A stretch of DNA of 64,000 bases from positions 124,001 to 188,000 of the forward strand of contig JAJDED010000011.1 in NCBI GenBank assembly GCA_029259915.1, written 5' to 3'. The position numbers and the translations under genes were made by a program. A model generated the notes under the pieces. It saw nothing but the letters and a program-made list of their open reading frames with translations, did no database searches and had not been told where the DNA came from. This document shows positions 1-7,265 of this stretch, piece by piece. Each line of letters begins with the position of its first letter. Position 1 is the stretch's first letter. Source of the stretch: Planctomycetota bacterium (GTDB taxonomy: Bacteria; Planctomycetota; Planctomycetia; Pirellulales; Lacipirellulaceae).

Positions 1-628
1 CGTAGGAACCGTCTTGTGAGACGTCGACGACCTTGCTGTAGCGTGGCAATCCCCAGATTCCAAAGTCAATGTGACTGTATAAAAGCATGCTGTCTTTACT
101 TTCTGTGGAGAGCAGTACGCCTCCGATTGCTTCATAGTCACTTCGAGCAGCAGTTCCTATCACATCGTTGGGGGCGTATTTTCTGACGTGCGGTACGGTT
201 GATGTGTAGTTGCTTGTCGAGGGACAAACAAACATGGAGAGTTCGACGTTGACATTCGCTTGGTTTGATGGGTCGGATGCCGCTTTTGTAAAGTCAAGTT
301 GGTCGTATAACGCAGACTGCTCTAGCTGGGGGAGAATCGCGGTTTGCCAAGAGTGAAAGTGTAACTCGTCCCAGTACCTTCGAGGGTAGGAGATGGTCGA
401 ACCATTATTGGTGAACGAGCCGTTGTAGAGCGACGGAATTTGTTTATTGAAGCTGTGAAACGCCTGTAAGGCCAAAGCCGTTTGACGCAAATTGTTTTGG
501 CAAGATATTCGGCGAGCTGATTCACGTGACCGCTGAACAGATGGCAACATCAATGCCAAAAGTACTCCAATGATTGCGAATACGACCATCAGCTCAACGA
601 GCGTCACGCCGCGTCTATGCTGAAACAT
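1..628 (-). CDS. DUF1559 pilin-like exported protein (partial, 3' end outside window)
   Basis: The ATG is at 628 and the frame stays open to the window edge, so 209 N-terminal residues are visible. The protein starts with a short basic stretch, then a prepilin-type motif (RRGVTLVELMVV, residues 6-17) followed by a hydrophobic helix to about residue 29, and then SRESARRISCQNNLRQ. This order is diagnostic of the DUF1559 (SBP_bac_10) family, which is greatly expanded in Planctomycetes. Members look like pseudopilins with a large beta-rich extracellular part; their job is not established. No clear Shine-Dalgarno sequence precedes the start. It is alone in its orientation here, facing away from the next gene to the right. 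Confidence 0.9.
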   Translation of the reverse strand, partial: MFQHRRGVTLVELMVVFAIIGVLLALMLPSVQRSRESARRISCQNNLRQTALALQAFHSFNKQIPSLYNGSFTNNGSTISYPRRYWDELHFHSWQTAILPQLEQSALYDQLDFTKAASDPSNQANVNVELSMFVCPSTSNYTSTVPHVRKYAPNDVIGTAARSDYEAIGGVLLSTESKDSMLLYSHIDFGIWGLPRYSKVVDVSQDGSY

Positions 629-812
629 TATTCCAATATCCCGTGGATTCTGTCGGCGAACTTTTAACTTCACAAACAAGCAGAGTTTATCAAGGAAGTT
701 CTTGAAGAGGCAATCAGACGCAATTATAGCAAAAGTCTCATAGTCAATGGTAAGTCGTCCGACGTAACGATAGCACGCACAAAATACCGAAAAATATAGG
801 TGAAACTCGACA

Positions 813-908
813 CGGGTGGCATGCCCTCGGAGGTCCGCCGACGTGGGCATGATGACGGCATGTCAGCGCGCCTGCCCCATGCCCACGCAGACGAGGGCAT
901 GCCACCCG
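813..908. repeat. Double inverted repeat (nested hairpin) in intergenic DNA
   Basis: An exact 17-bp inverted repeat (CGGGTGGCATGCCCTCG at 813-829 and its complement at 892-908) encloses a second one (CGTGGGCAT at 842-850 and ATGCCCACG at 879-887). There is no T-run on either side, so a simple terminator is unlikely. The GGCATGCCC core is itself palindromic. It sits in a 479-bp gap (629-1107) that holds no convincing gene and looks like a dispersed palindromic element. Confidence 0.75.
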
Positions 909-986
909 CCTGCTACTCCCCAGGTTTCCCCTAGATCTAGTGCCATTCTGGCCAAAAACACCCTAGCAAAAAACTGGCATAAAATA

Positions 987-1002
987 GTGTACAAATGTAT
1001 AC
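987..1002. promoter_or_regulatory. Operator-like palindrome GTGTACAAATGTATAC
   Basis: Seven-base arms around an AA centre with one mismatch. The same core occurs as a perfect palindrome over the promoter of the Tcm cassette at 26704-26723. It lies in an AT-rich stretch about 105 bp before the ATG of the 53-residue ORF at 1108. I infer a repressor site for the small gene pair that follows; the regulator is unknown (a LexA-like protein or the HTH protein at 1381 are candidates). Confidence 0.5.
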
Positions 1003-1055
1003 AAATTGGCCACCGTTTCTGCTAGGTTTTTGTTTCGTGGGCCAGAGGAAATGAA

Positions 1056-1100
1056 ATGACCTCCAACCCCTGACCCCTGACTTCCGACCTCTGACCCCCA
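1056..1100. repeat. Degenerate array of ~7-8 bp units (TGACCCC/CGACCTC)
   Basis: The stretch reads as repeated variants of 'cctgacccc', 'ctgacttcc', 'gacctctg', with unit length near 7-8 bp. Related arrays occur between many genes in this window (for example near 12000, 24960, 25110 and 55305). It is not coding in a convincing frame and ends just before the ATG at 1108. Confidence 0.6.
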
Positions 1101-1107
1101 AACCATC

Positions 1108-1269
1108 ATGCTTGCCACAAGACTTTGCCAAATCGGGCCGGACGATCCGGCGGAAATCGATGATCGCACCCCGATGGAATTCGACGACGAACCCTGGGAC
1201 GCCTTTTTGCCCGACGAAGGTTCCTACGAACCACACCCCGAGCCGGGTGATTTTTGGATCGAAAAGTAA
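1108..1269 (+). CDS. Small acidic protein of unknown function (53 aa)
   Basis: ATG to TAA gives 53 residues, very acidic and proline-rich, with DDPAEIDDRTPMEFDDEP in the middle and EPGDFWIEK at the end. The tidy coding pattern (no stop, strongly biased Asp/Glu/Pro composition) supports a real gene although it is short. No Shine-Dalgarno sequence is obvious; the start lies directly behind a degenerate repeat array. It is followed in the same direction by a small HTH protein and preceded by an operator-like palindrome, so the two may form a small regulated unit. I do not recognise the family. Confidence 0.5.
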   Translation: MLATRLCQIGPDDPAEIDDRTPMEFDDEPWDAFLPDEGSYEPHPEPGDFWIEK

Positions 1270-1270
1270 G

Positions 1271-1361
1271 TAGAGGCAAGAGTCAAGGGTCAAGTGTCGA
1301 GAGCCAGAATGAAAGAAGCATTCCCTCCGGCTCTTGACTCTCGACTCTTGTCTCTCGACTA
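1271..1361. repeat. Imperfect inverted repeat made of GAGTCAAG/CTTGACTC units
   Basis: Left half (1272-1311) carries 'agagtcaagggtcaagtg' variants and the right half (1319-1361) their complements such as 'ggctcttgactctcgactc', so the whole can fold into a long imperfect hairpin. It fills the gap between the 53-residue ORF and the HTH gene and ends about 10 bp before the likely ribosome-binding region of the latter (AAGGAG at 1367-1372). Confidence 0.6.
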
Positions 1362-1380
1362 GCAATAAGGAGTTTTCACC

Positions 1381-1674
1381 ATGTTGCCGTTAGCGGTTGT
1401 CGAAGAGGTGCATCGATTGTTGCAGGAAGGCAAACTGTCGCAGCGAAAAATCGCGGCCAAACTGGGTGTCAGCCGCGGTGTGGTCGGTGCGATTGCCAGC
1501 GGCAAGCGAGGAATCTTCGGCAGCGAAGCGAAGCCGGACGACTTGGGAGTGTTCAACACCAACGCTCTTCCCGAGCGTTGCCTCGGCTGCGGGGCGACGG
1601 TTTACAAGCCGTGTGTCTTGTGCCAGACACGGCAATTCGTTCGCCGCCAGGAAACACTACGCAATGTTGCGTAG
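1381..1674 (+). CDS. Small HTH DNA-binding protein with C-terminal CxxC pairs (97 aa)
   Basis: ATG at 1381 with AAGGAG 8 bp upstream. Residues 6-45 form a helix-turn-helix of resolvase/Hin type (EEVHRLLQEGKLSQRKIA, then SRGVVGAI), and the C-terminal third has two Cys pairs (CLGCG near 67 and CVLCQ near 78), suggesting a zinc-binding knuckle. It probably binds DNA as a small regulator. Its last 122 bp overlap, on the opposite strand, the 3' end of the membrane protein gene at 1553-2431. Preceded by the 53-residue ORF and an operator-like palindrome. The target is unknown; autoregulation is possible but only inferred. Confidence 0.7.
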   Translation: MLPLAVVEEVHRLLQEGKLSQRKIAAKLGVSRGVVGAIASGKRGIFGSEAKPDDLGVFNTNALPERCLGCGATVYKPCVLCQTRQFVRRQETLRNVA

Positions 1675-2431
1675 TAGTTGGATTATGAAGTTGCGCAACG
1701 GAAGGGTATACTACCGCCCACAAACTGACCAAGATGTACATCACCAGCAGCAGCCACCAGCCGAGGATCAGTAGCCCTGGCGTTTCAAAACCGCAAACGT
1801 GCAGCAAGAGCCCCAGCATTGCAATGACACCAAACATCAGCGCCGCCTGATTTGGCCCGCCTAGCCAGCGTACTAACGCCAAGAAAATGGCAGCCGCGGT
1901 CATCGCGCCGAATAACTGCTTGAGCGAGAACGAAAAAGGATTGAACGCGGGCTCATTGCTTGCGTTCCACGTGGTTTCGAGCTTGACGGAGACGGGCCGC
2001 TTGGCAAATTCGCTGTCGCCGGCGCGCTGGGCGGCAACGCGATCTTCCACCTCCTGACGTTGCCGTTCACGTGTGGCGACAGCTTGCCGCTCTTTGTAAA
2101 GCACAAAAAACCAACCCGCGGCCAGCGTTACGACTCCAACGATAAACATCCCCATCCACTCACCAAGATTCCAGGCCGTGAGCACCAAGGATAACACTGC
2201 CGTGGCGATGAGCAGGTGTCGCGTGGTGAAGCGAAAGTTTTTCAAATCTTCGAACGACACTGGATCGGCCTGCTCGACTTCTTCGTAAACCTCATCAAGA
2301 TCCACAGCCACATGTGCTTCGCGTGTTTTACGCTCGGCGCGCTGACGTTCCATTTCCAAAATTTCGGGATCAACCGGCTGGAGTTCATATTCGCCATCGT
2401 CGTCATCAAGGTGAGGATCGTTTTCGCTCAT
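1553..2431 (-). CDS. Multi-pass membrane protein, planctomycete type (292 aa)
   Basis: ATG at 2431. The first ~65 residues are acidic and soluble; two hydrophobic helices follow at about 70-112 (with RFTTRHLLIATAVLS), then a charged loop, then about three helices at 170-242 beginning with a similar FSLKQLFGAMTAAAI motif. These two helix-start motifs are related to one another, suggesting an internal duplication. After the last helix the tail (about 50 residues) is low in hydrophobicity and lies antisense to the HTH gene at 1381-1674, so it may be a readthrough extension caused by loss of an earlier stop. Function unknown. Confidence 0.75.
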   Translation of the reverse strand: MSENDPHLDDDDGEYELQPVDPEILEMERQRAERKTREAHVAVDLDEVYEEVEQADPVSFEDLKNFRFTTRHLLIATAVLSLVLTAWNLGEWMGMFIVGVVTLAAGWFFVLYKERQAVATRERQRQEVEDRVAAQRAGDSEFAKRPVSVKLETTWNASNEPAFNPFSFSLKQLFGAMTAAAIFLALVRWLGGPNQAALMFGVIAMLGLLLHVCGFETPGLLILGWWLLLVMYILVSLWAVVYPSVAQLHNPTTTQHCVVFPGGERIAVSGTRHTACKPSPRSRGNAREERWC

Positions 2432-2576
2432 CGTTCAGCTTCGGAGTGGGGAGGGCATCGCTAAGAGTTGTTCTATTGTGTGCGGAACTTAGCCATCGGG
2501 CAACGTCGGTCCCCTTGCCGGGATGCTCGTCAGGTGCGAGGATGCTTTGCGTGACGTCTAGTAAGTCCTAGAAAAG

Positions 2577-2699
2577 TCTCTCGCAGAGACGCAGAGGCGC
2601 GGAGAAAGACAGAAGATATAAGATGAATTTTCAGAGTTGATGAAAGTAGAATTGCATTAATTCATTGTCCTCCTCTGCGTCTCCGCGTCTTTGCGAGAG
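2577..2699. repeat. Long imperfect hairpin repeat (CTCTGCGTCTCCGCG family)
   Basis: Left arm CTCTCGCAGAGACGCAGAGG (2577-2596) and right arm around 2668-2699, which contains CTCTGCGTCTCCGCGTCTTT and ends GCGAGAG, are near-complementary over about 25-30 nt with an A/T-rich loop of ~65 nt. The repeated sub-unit is about 9-10 nt. It occupies most of the 324-bp gap between two divergent genes, so it is not a terminator in the usual place. Related hairpins are at 17384, 47968, 58932 and 63754. Confidence 0.7.
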
Positions 2700-2755
2700 T
2701 CCTATATTTCGCACTTTCTTTGGTAACCTGAGCCCACTTCCTGCGAGAAGCACCC

Positions 2756-4012
2756 ATGCAATTGTTAATGACCGCGCTGGGCAGCTATGGAGATGTGTTG
2801 CCGTTTGTGGGGTTGGGCGCCGCGATGAAGCAGCGCGGTCATCGCCCGACGGTCATCTCGAACCCCCATTTCCAGGAAGTCATCGAGTCGGCAGGCCTAA
2901 AATTTCTCCCTCTAGGCACCACTGAAGAATACGACGAGCTGGCCCGTCACAAAGATCTTTGGCACCCGATTCGTGGGCCCTTGCTGGTGCTGCGCACCGG
3001 GATGGTGGAAACACTACGCCCGATTTACGAATTGATTTCAGAGCATTATCAACCAGGCGAAACAGTGCTGGTCGCGCATGCCCTGGATGTGGCGAGTCGC
3101 GTGTTTCAAGAAAAAAACGATGCGCCGCTGGCAAGCGTGCATCTTGCGCCGGTCATGCTGCGCAGCTTTTTTCAGTCGCCGCGAATGATTGGAATGTTGA
3201 TGAGCGATTGGACGCCGCGCTGGCTTCGCCGGGGGCAATATTGGTTGGCCGACCATCTGCTTGATCGGCTGGTTGGGCGGGAGCTGAATTCGTTGCGTAC
3301 GGAACTTGGATTGCCGCGCGCGGCGGGCATCTTGCGCGACTGGTACTTCTCGCCGCAATTGGTGCTCGGTTTGTTTCCCGAGTGGTTTGCGCCGTCGCAG
3401 CCCGATTGGCCGCCGAATACACGGCTCACCGGTTTTCCGTTGTGGGATCAGTCTGCTACGACGCCGCTTCCCGCGGAAGTCGATCAGTACCTGCAAAACG
3501 GTGAGCCGCCGATCGTTTTCGCCCCCGGTTCGGCGATGACCGATGGCGGTTGGTTTTTTTCGGCCGCGGCCGACGCGTGTCAAAGGTTGAACCGTCGCGG
3601 TGTTTTCGTCACGAAATATCCTGAGCAGCTCCCGCGGGATTTGCCGAGTTGCGTCCAATATTTCGATTTTGTCCCGTTCAGCCAACTGCTACCCCGAGCG
3701 GCCGCGCTGGTCCACCACGGCGGCATTGGCACCTGCGCCCAAGGCCTCGCCGCGGGAATCCCCCACGTGGTGATGCCGATGGCGTACGACCAACTCGACA
3801 ACGCCACACGCCTAAAAAGATTGGGCGTAGCGCGCACGGTTCGCCGCAAAAAATTCCGAGGACCGACGGTTGCCAAAGCGCTGAGCGAATTGCTTGACGA
3901 ACATTCAATCCATCAAGCCTGCTCCCATTGTGCCGAGCAATTCGATACGCCACGGGCGCTCACCGCTTCGTGCGAAGCACTGGAAGGCTTGATCAGCAGC
4001 GTTGGGAAGTAG
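2756..4012 (+). CDS. GT1-family glycosyltransferase (UGT/sterol glucosyltransferase-like)
   Basis: 418 residues from ATG at 2756. The N-terminal GSYGDVLPFVGLGAAMKQRGH matches the acceptor-side Rossmann start of two-domain GT-B enzymes (GT family 1), and the C-terminal donor site carries HHGGIGTCAQGLAAGIP (about 320-336) followed by PMAYDQLDNA, the nucleotide-sugar signature of UGT/RhlB/sterol glucosyltransferases. It should transfer a sugar from a nucleotide donor to a lipid or small acceptor in the cytoplasm or at the membrane. No partner gene is adjacent and a strong hairpin follows it, so it is probably monocistronic. The acceptor cannot be told from the sequence. Confidence 0.88.
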   Translation: MQLLMTALGSYGDVLPFVGLGAAMKQRGHRPTVISNPHFQEVIESAGLKFLPLGTTEEYDELARHKDLWHPIRGPLLVLRTGMVETLRPIYELISEHYQPGETVLVAHALDVASRVFQEKNDAPLASVHLAPVMLRSFFQSPRMIGMLMSDWTPRWLRRGQYWLADHLLDRLVGRELNSLRTELGLPRAAGILRDWYFSPQLVLGLFPEWFAPSQPDWPPNTRLTGFPLWDQSATTPLPAEVDQYLQNGEPPIVFAPGSAMTDGGWFFSAAADACQRLNRRGVFVTKYPEQLPRDLPSCVQYFDFVPFSQLLPRAAALVHHGGIGTCAQGLAAGIPHVVMPMAYDQLDNATRLKRLGVARTVRRKKFRGPTVAKALSELLDEHSIHQACSHCAEQFDTPRALTASCEALEGLISSVGK

Positions 4013-4155
4013 CACCCAATACCAAAGCTGGGAAAAAGTTTGCGTTTCCCAGATACTTTGCTAGAATGAGACGCGATAGTTAAATCCTGCCCCTATTGGA
4101 CGTGTTCTACTGAGCTTCTAAAATCCACGAGTCCGCTACTGCGACCAACCACATA

Positions 4156-4215
4156 AGGCCAAAGATGCATACGCACGTTTAGTACGTGCGCGAGCATCTG
4201 TGGCCTTCTTTTTTT
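4156..4215 (+). terminator. Rho-independent terminator
   Basis: A two-part stem: outer AAGGCCAAAGATGC pairs with GCATCTGTGGCCTT, inner CGCACGT pairs with ACGTGCG, followed by TTCTTTTTTT. It ends transcription from the glycosyltransferase gene and insulates the PEP-CTERM gene starting at 4287. Confidence 0.85.
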
Positions 4216-4286
4216 GGACTTCTCGCGATCTGAAGTTTCGACATCTTGTCGATCTTGTATTCCTTAATTACGGAGTGAATTGACTC

Positions 4287-5018
4287 ATGAATCACATCCA
4301 TACTTCTCCAATAAAATTACGTCGACTTGCTCGATGGCAGCAACGTATAGTAGCTGTCTCAACCGCTGTGTGGTTTCTCACTGCCGGGAGTTGGGCGACT
4401 GCCGCTCCGGTCGCGCTCGTCAATGCCGACTTCGAGCAGGGAAGCCCGGCACCACCGATCGTTGATCCCGGGGGATCAAGCTACGTCGGAAACATTCCAG
4501 GGTGGAACGTGGTGAACGGAGGTGGCGTATTCGAGCCCAACTTCGTCTCGCAAGTTTCTTATCCCGCCAGTGTCCAGGCGACCGTCGGCGACTTTGTAGC
4601 CTCTTCCTCGGGCCCGGCCGGGGGGCTGGTCACGCAACTTCTCGACGCGTCGTTCACCTATCAACCGAACCAGATTTATACGCTTAGCGCCGATTTCGGA
4701 CACCGATTCGATTTTCCCTTTGGCGGCAGTTTTGGGTTCTATCGTCTTGCCAACCCGTTTCCGACCGCGGTCGCTGTCGCAGGCGTAGTCGATCCGGGGC
4801 TCGGCAACTTTTCACGCCAGACTATTGTTCTAAATTCACCAGTCACCGACACGGGAGGCCGAATACGAATTGGTTTCTCTGGAAGCGGTATGCTGGGACA
4901 AATAATTGACTTCGACAACGTAACGCTGACAATCACAACGATTCCCGAACCAACAGCGCTGCTCCTCCTCGGCATCGGCCTGGCCATGGGAACAATGCGG
5001 CGTTATTTGTCGTACTAA
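4287..5018 (+). CDS. PEP-CTERM sorting-domain protein (243 aa)
   Basis: ATG at 4287 with CGGAG 11 bp upstream. A long signal peptide (basic region to residue 20, hydrophobic core, cut near ATAAPVALVN) is followed by a beta-rich domain beginning NADFEQGSP, typical of extracellular galactose-binding-like (CBM-type) modules in PEP-CTERM proteins. The C-terminus has IPEPTALLLLGIGLAMG followed by RRYLSY: the PEP motif, hydrophobic helix and basic end used by exosortase. The mature protein should be exported and surface- or matrix-attached. It heads a run of three PEP-CTERM genes in the same direction. Ligand unknown. Confidence 0.85.
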   Translation: MNHIHTSPIKLRRLARWQQRIVAVSTAVWFLTAGSWATAAPVALVNADFEQGSPAPPIVDPGGSSYVGNIPGWNVVNGGGVFEPNFVSQVSYPASVQATVGDFVASSSGPAGGLVTQLLDASFTYQPNQIYTLSADFGHRFDFPFGGSFGFYRLANPFPTAVAVAGVVDPGLGNFSRQTIVLNSPVTDTGGRIRIGFSGSGMLGQIIDFDNVTLTITTIPEPTALLLLGIGLAMGTMRRYLSY

Positions 5019-5107
5019 TGTTGGGTGCCGCTTTGAGAGTAGATGTGCAGCAGGCCGTTGGGTCACAAAGACAACCCAAACATAATCACACGAAAGGCAC
5101 TTCAGTC

Positions 5108-5653
5108 ATGGTCCGAACCCTCGCCGTGTTTGCTTTCGTCGCGATTCTGATAGCCGGTTACACAGCATGTGCCGCAGTGGTATTCGAGTACACTGGGGAG
5201 CAGTTCACGACCGTCAGTAGCCCATTTACCACGACAGATTTTGTGTCCGGTTTCGTGGAGTTCTCATCGCCGCCCCTGCCGCTGGGAACATTCGACGCGA
5301 CCGACATTTCTGATTACGCCTTCACCGCCGGGCCACTTACCCTGACGCCAAGCACGCCTGGCAGCGGAGCCGTCGGCACTTTCACTTTCGACGCTAGCGG
5401 CGAAATTGCCACTTGGCTGATCACCTTCACCGGGTTCACTCCCGGTACCAATAACAGCCTGGACGAAATCATTAACACCGACTGGAATGGCTTTGACGGC
5501 GACGATTACGCGGATATCGACGACGCAACCGCAGGTCAAGCATTTAACGAACTGTCTCCGGGCGTGTGGAACTCAATCCCCGAGCCATCGTCGCTGGCGC
5601 TGATGGGCTTGGGCTGTGCCGTACTGGGATTGCGTCGCAGACTTAACTACTGA
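5108..5653 (+). CDS. PEP-CTERM sorting-domain protein (181 aa)
   Basis: An upstream in-frame ATG exists at 5018, but ATG 5108 is preferred: it is preceded by GAAAGG and is directly followed by a clean signal peptide (RTLAVFAFVAILIAGYTACA). The mature part is a small beta-rich Thr/Ser/Asp-rich domain without Cys. The end is NSIPEPSSLALMGLGCAVLG then RRRLNY, a full PEP-CTERM signal. About 90 bp follow the previous PEP-CTERM gene without a terminator, so the two may be cotranscribed. No enzymatic motif seen. Confidence 0.82.
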   Translation: MVRTLAVFAFVAILIAGYTACAAVVFEYTGEQFTTVSSPFTTTDFVSGFVEFSSPPLPLGTFDATDISDYAFTAGPLTLTPSTPGSGAVGTFTFDASGEIATWLITFTGFTPGTNNSLDEIINTDWNGFDGDDYADIDDATAGQAFNELSPGVWNSIPEPSSLALMGLGCAVLGLRRRLNY

Positions 5654-5767
5654 TCAAGTCTTGTGTTGTGTATTTACCAGAAAAGCTTGCTTTTTTCGCG
5701 GATTGCAATCATAATAGAGCATTCTTGCATGCATTCTCCGACGCTACACAAACAGAGATTTTTTCTA

Positions 5768-6580
5768 ATGCGTATCCCTTTCTTCGCCACCTTGATTCTG
5801 TTTTGTTTGGCCCTGGCTTCTGCTACTCAAGCCGCAACATTGGCCTATTGGCGATTTGAAGAGGGCACGCCCGGGGGCGCTGTTTCGGGGCCCGGCTCTG
5901 TGATCGATAGCGCCGGTGGTTTCCACGGCTCGCCCGTGGGCGGACCCACTTACAGTGGCGACGTACCAATCAACCCGGTTCCTCTTACTGCCGCTTCTAA
6001 TGGCGTAAGTTTAGACCTGCAAAACGGTAGCGATTATGTCACTATTCCCGACCCCACTTCCGCGCTAATTCCAACGGCAGCGATTACGGTTGAGGTTTGG
6101 ATGAAGTCGGGCGGCACGCAGCCAGAATTTCAGTCGCTGGTGGTCGACCACTCTCATGGTTGGACCGACGAAACGGGTTGGGCTCTGCAAGGCAACGGTG
6201 GGAATACGCGAATTGATTTCATCATCGGCAATGGCAGCACTTTTCCGTTAGCGCGCTCCACGACCAATGTCTTCGACGGCCAGTGGCACCACGTGGCCGG
6301 CGTGTACAACTTGGCGAACGTGGGCCAAGAGATCAAGATTTTCGTCGACGGCCAACTTGAAGACACGGCTACCACCGCCACTGCACTTGCCGCCAATACT
6401 CGCGACGTGCACATCGGTTCCTCCTGGCACGGAACGCTGCCCACGAATCGATTCTTTCACGGTCTCGTCGACGAGGTGCGCATCTCCGACGTGGCACTTG
6501 CGCCGCAACAGTTTCTCGTAATGGTTCCCGAGCCAAGCGCCGCGCTGCTTACCATTGTCGGATTTGCAGGGCTGGGCTAA
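5768..6580 (+). CDS. LamG/concanavalin-like PEP-CTERM protein with shortened C-terminus (270 aa)
   Basis: ATG 5768 starts a signal peptide (RIPFFATLILFCLALASATQA). The mature protein begins LAYWRFEEGTPGG and contains EVWMKSGG, GQWHHVAGVYN, IKIFVDGQ and GLVDEVRISDVAL: the ordered motifs of a LamG/concanavalin-A-like lectin domain (residues ~20-245). The end reads VPEPSAALLTIVGFAGLG and stops before the usual basic residues. In the next reading frame the DNA continues LSRNFNRFCWR before a stop, so a one-base shift may have removed the basic tail of the sorting signal. Probably an extracellular glycan-binding protein. Confidence 0.82.
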   Translation: MRIPFFATLILFCLALASATQAATLAYWRFEEGTPGGAVSGPGSVIDSAGGFHGSPVGGPTYSGDVPINPVPLTAASNGVSLDLQNGSDYVTIPDPTSALIPTAAITVEVWMKSGGTQPEFQSLVVDHSHGWTDETGWALQGNGGNTRIDFIIGNGSTFPLARSTTNVFDGQWHHVAGVYNLANVGQEIKIFVDGQLEDTATTATALAANTRDVHIGSSWHGTLPTNRFFHGLVDEVRISDVALAPQQFLVMVPEPSAALLTIVGFAGLG

Positions 6581-6811
6581 GTCGCAATTTCAATCGCTTC
6601 TGCTGGCGGATGACAGCAGTGGAGTAAGTATCAGAGTATTCCCCGCCTTATGGAGCTTTGGATTTTTGCGCGCATTTTAGAAAAGTCCTCTTGTCCTGCG
6701 ATCGCCAACTCGCTAAAAACTCACTTAGAAACGATTTAGTGGACCGCCTCTGGTTGTTGATCGGAATATTCGGCCACTTTTTCTAATACTCTCGGGCTGC
6801 TTCTAGGCAGT

Positions 6812-6846
6812 AACCGCTCTCAGACCTCCCCCCTCAGCGGTTTTTT
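6812..6846 (+). terminator. Probable terminator or leader hairpin
   Basis: AACCGCT (6812-6818) pairs with AGCGGTT (6836-6842) and runs into TTTTTT. The loop is 17 nt. It lies 27 bp before the start of the SpeD-like gene, so it could end upstream transcription or act as an attenuator in that gene's leader. Confidence 0.45.
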
Positions 6847-6872
6847 GACCGTTCCCTTGCAAGGAGATTGCA

Positions 6873-7265
6873 ATGCAGACTGCGCTACCAGAGTATCGTC
6901 GCATTCAATACCAGGGAAAACCGTACTACGGCCAGCACGCGCTCGTAACGGCTCTGGGTTGCAACGATCATTTGCTTTCGATTGAGAAGATGTACGAATT
7001 CCTGCAGACAATGGCAGACGAAATCGGAATGGTTCGATACGGCCCGCCAATCGTCGCGCGGTTTGGAAGTGAAATCGAGACCGGCATCTCGGGCGTTCAG
7101 TTGATCGAGACGAGTGCCATCACGATCCATACCAACGACGCCCATCGCGACATGTATTTGGACGTTTTTAGTTGTAAGTCGTTTGAAGCAAAAACCGTGA
7201 AAGAAGTACTGGACGACTTTTTTTCTCCTTCCTCGGTTGAATGTGAGGTGATCTATAGGAAATGA
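6873..7265 (+). CDS. S-adenosylmethionine decarboxylase (SpeD)-like pyruvoyl protein
   Basis: 130 residues; AAGGAG 6 bp before ATG 6873. It matches the small prokaryotic AdoMet decarboxylase (class 1B) fold along its length: YYGQHALVTALGC at the front, ISGVQLIETSAITIHT in the middle and LDVFSCKSFE after it. Counting from the Ser of ETSAI, His is at +5 and Cys at +20, exactly the spacing of Ser63, His68 and Cys83 in the Thermotoga enzyme, so the self-processing and catalytic residues are kept. But the usual ESH is TSA and the TWPE following the His is TNDA, so specificity may differ. It overlaps the SET gene by 4 bp. No spermidine synthase is near, so a classic polyamine role is not implied. 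Confidence 0.75.
   Translation: MQTALPEYRRIQYQGKPYYGQHALVTALGCNDHLLSIEKMYEFLQTMADEIGMVRYGPPIVARFGSEIETGISGVQLIETSAITIHTNDAHRDMYLDVFSCKSFEAKTVKEVLDDFFSPSSVECEVIYRK

Noticed and set aside
2577-2699. CRISPR-like array between 2577 and 2699
   Set aside because: The units are inverted, not direct repeats with spacers, and there are only two arms.
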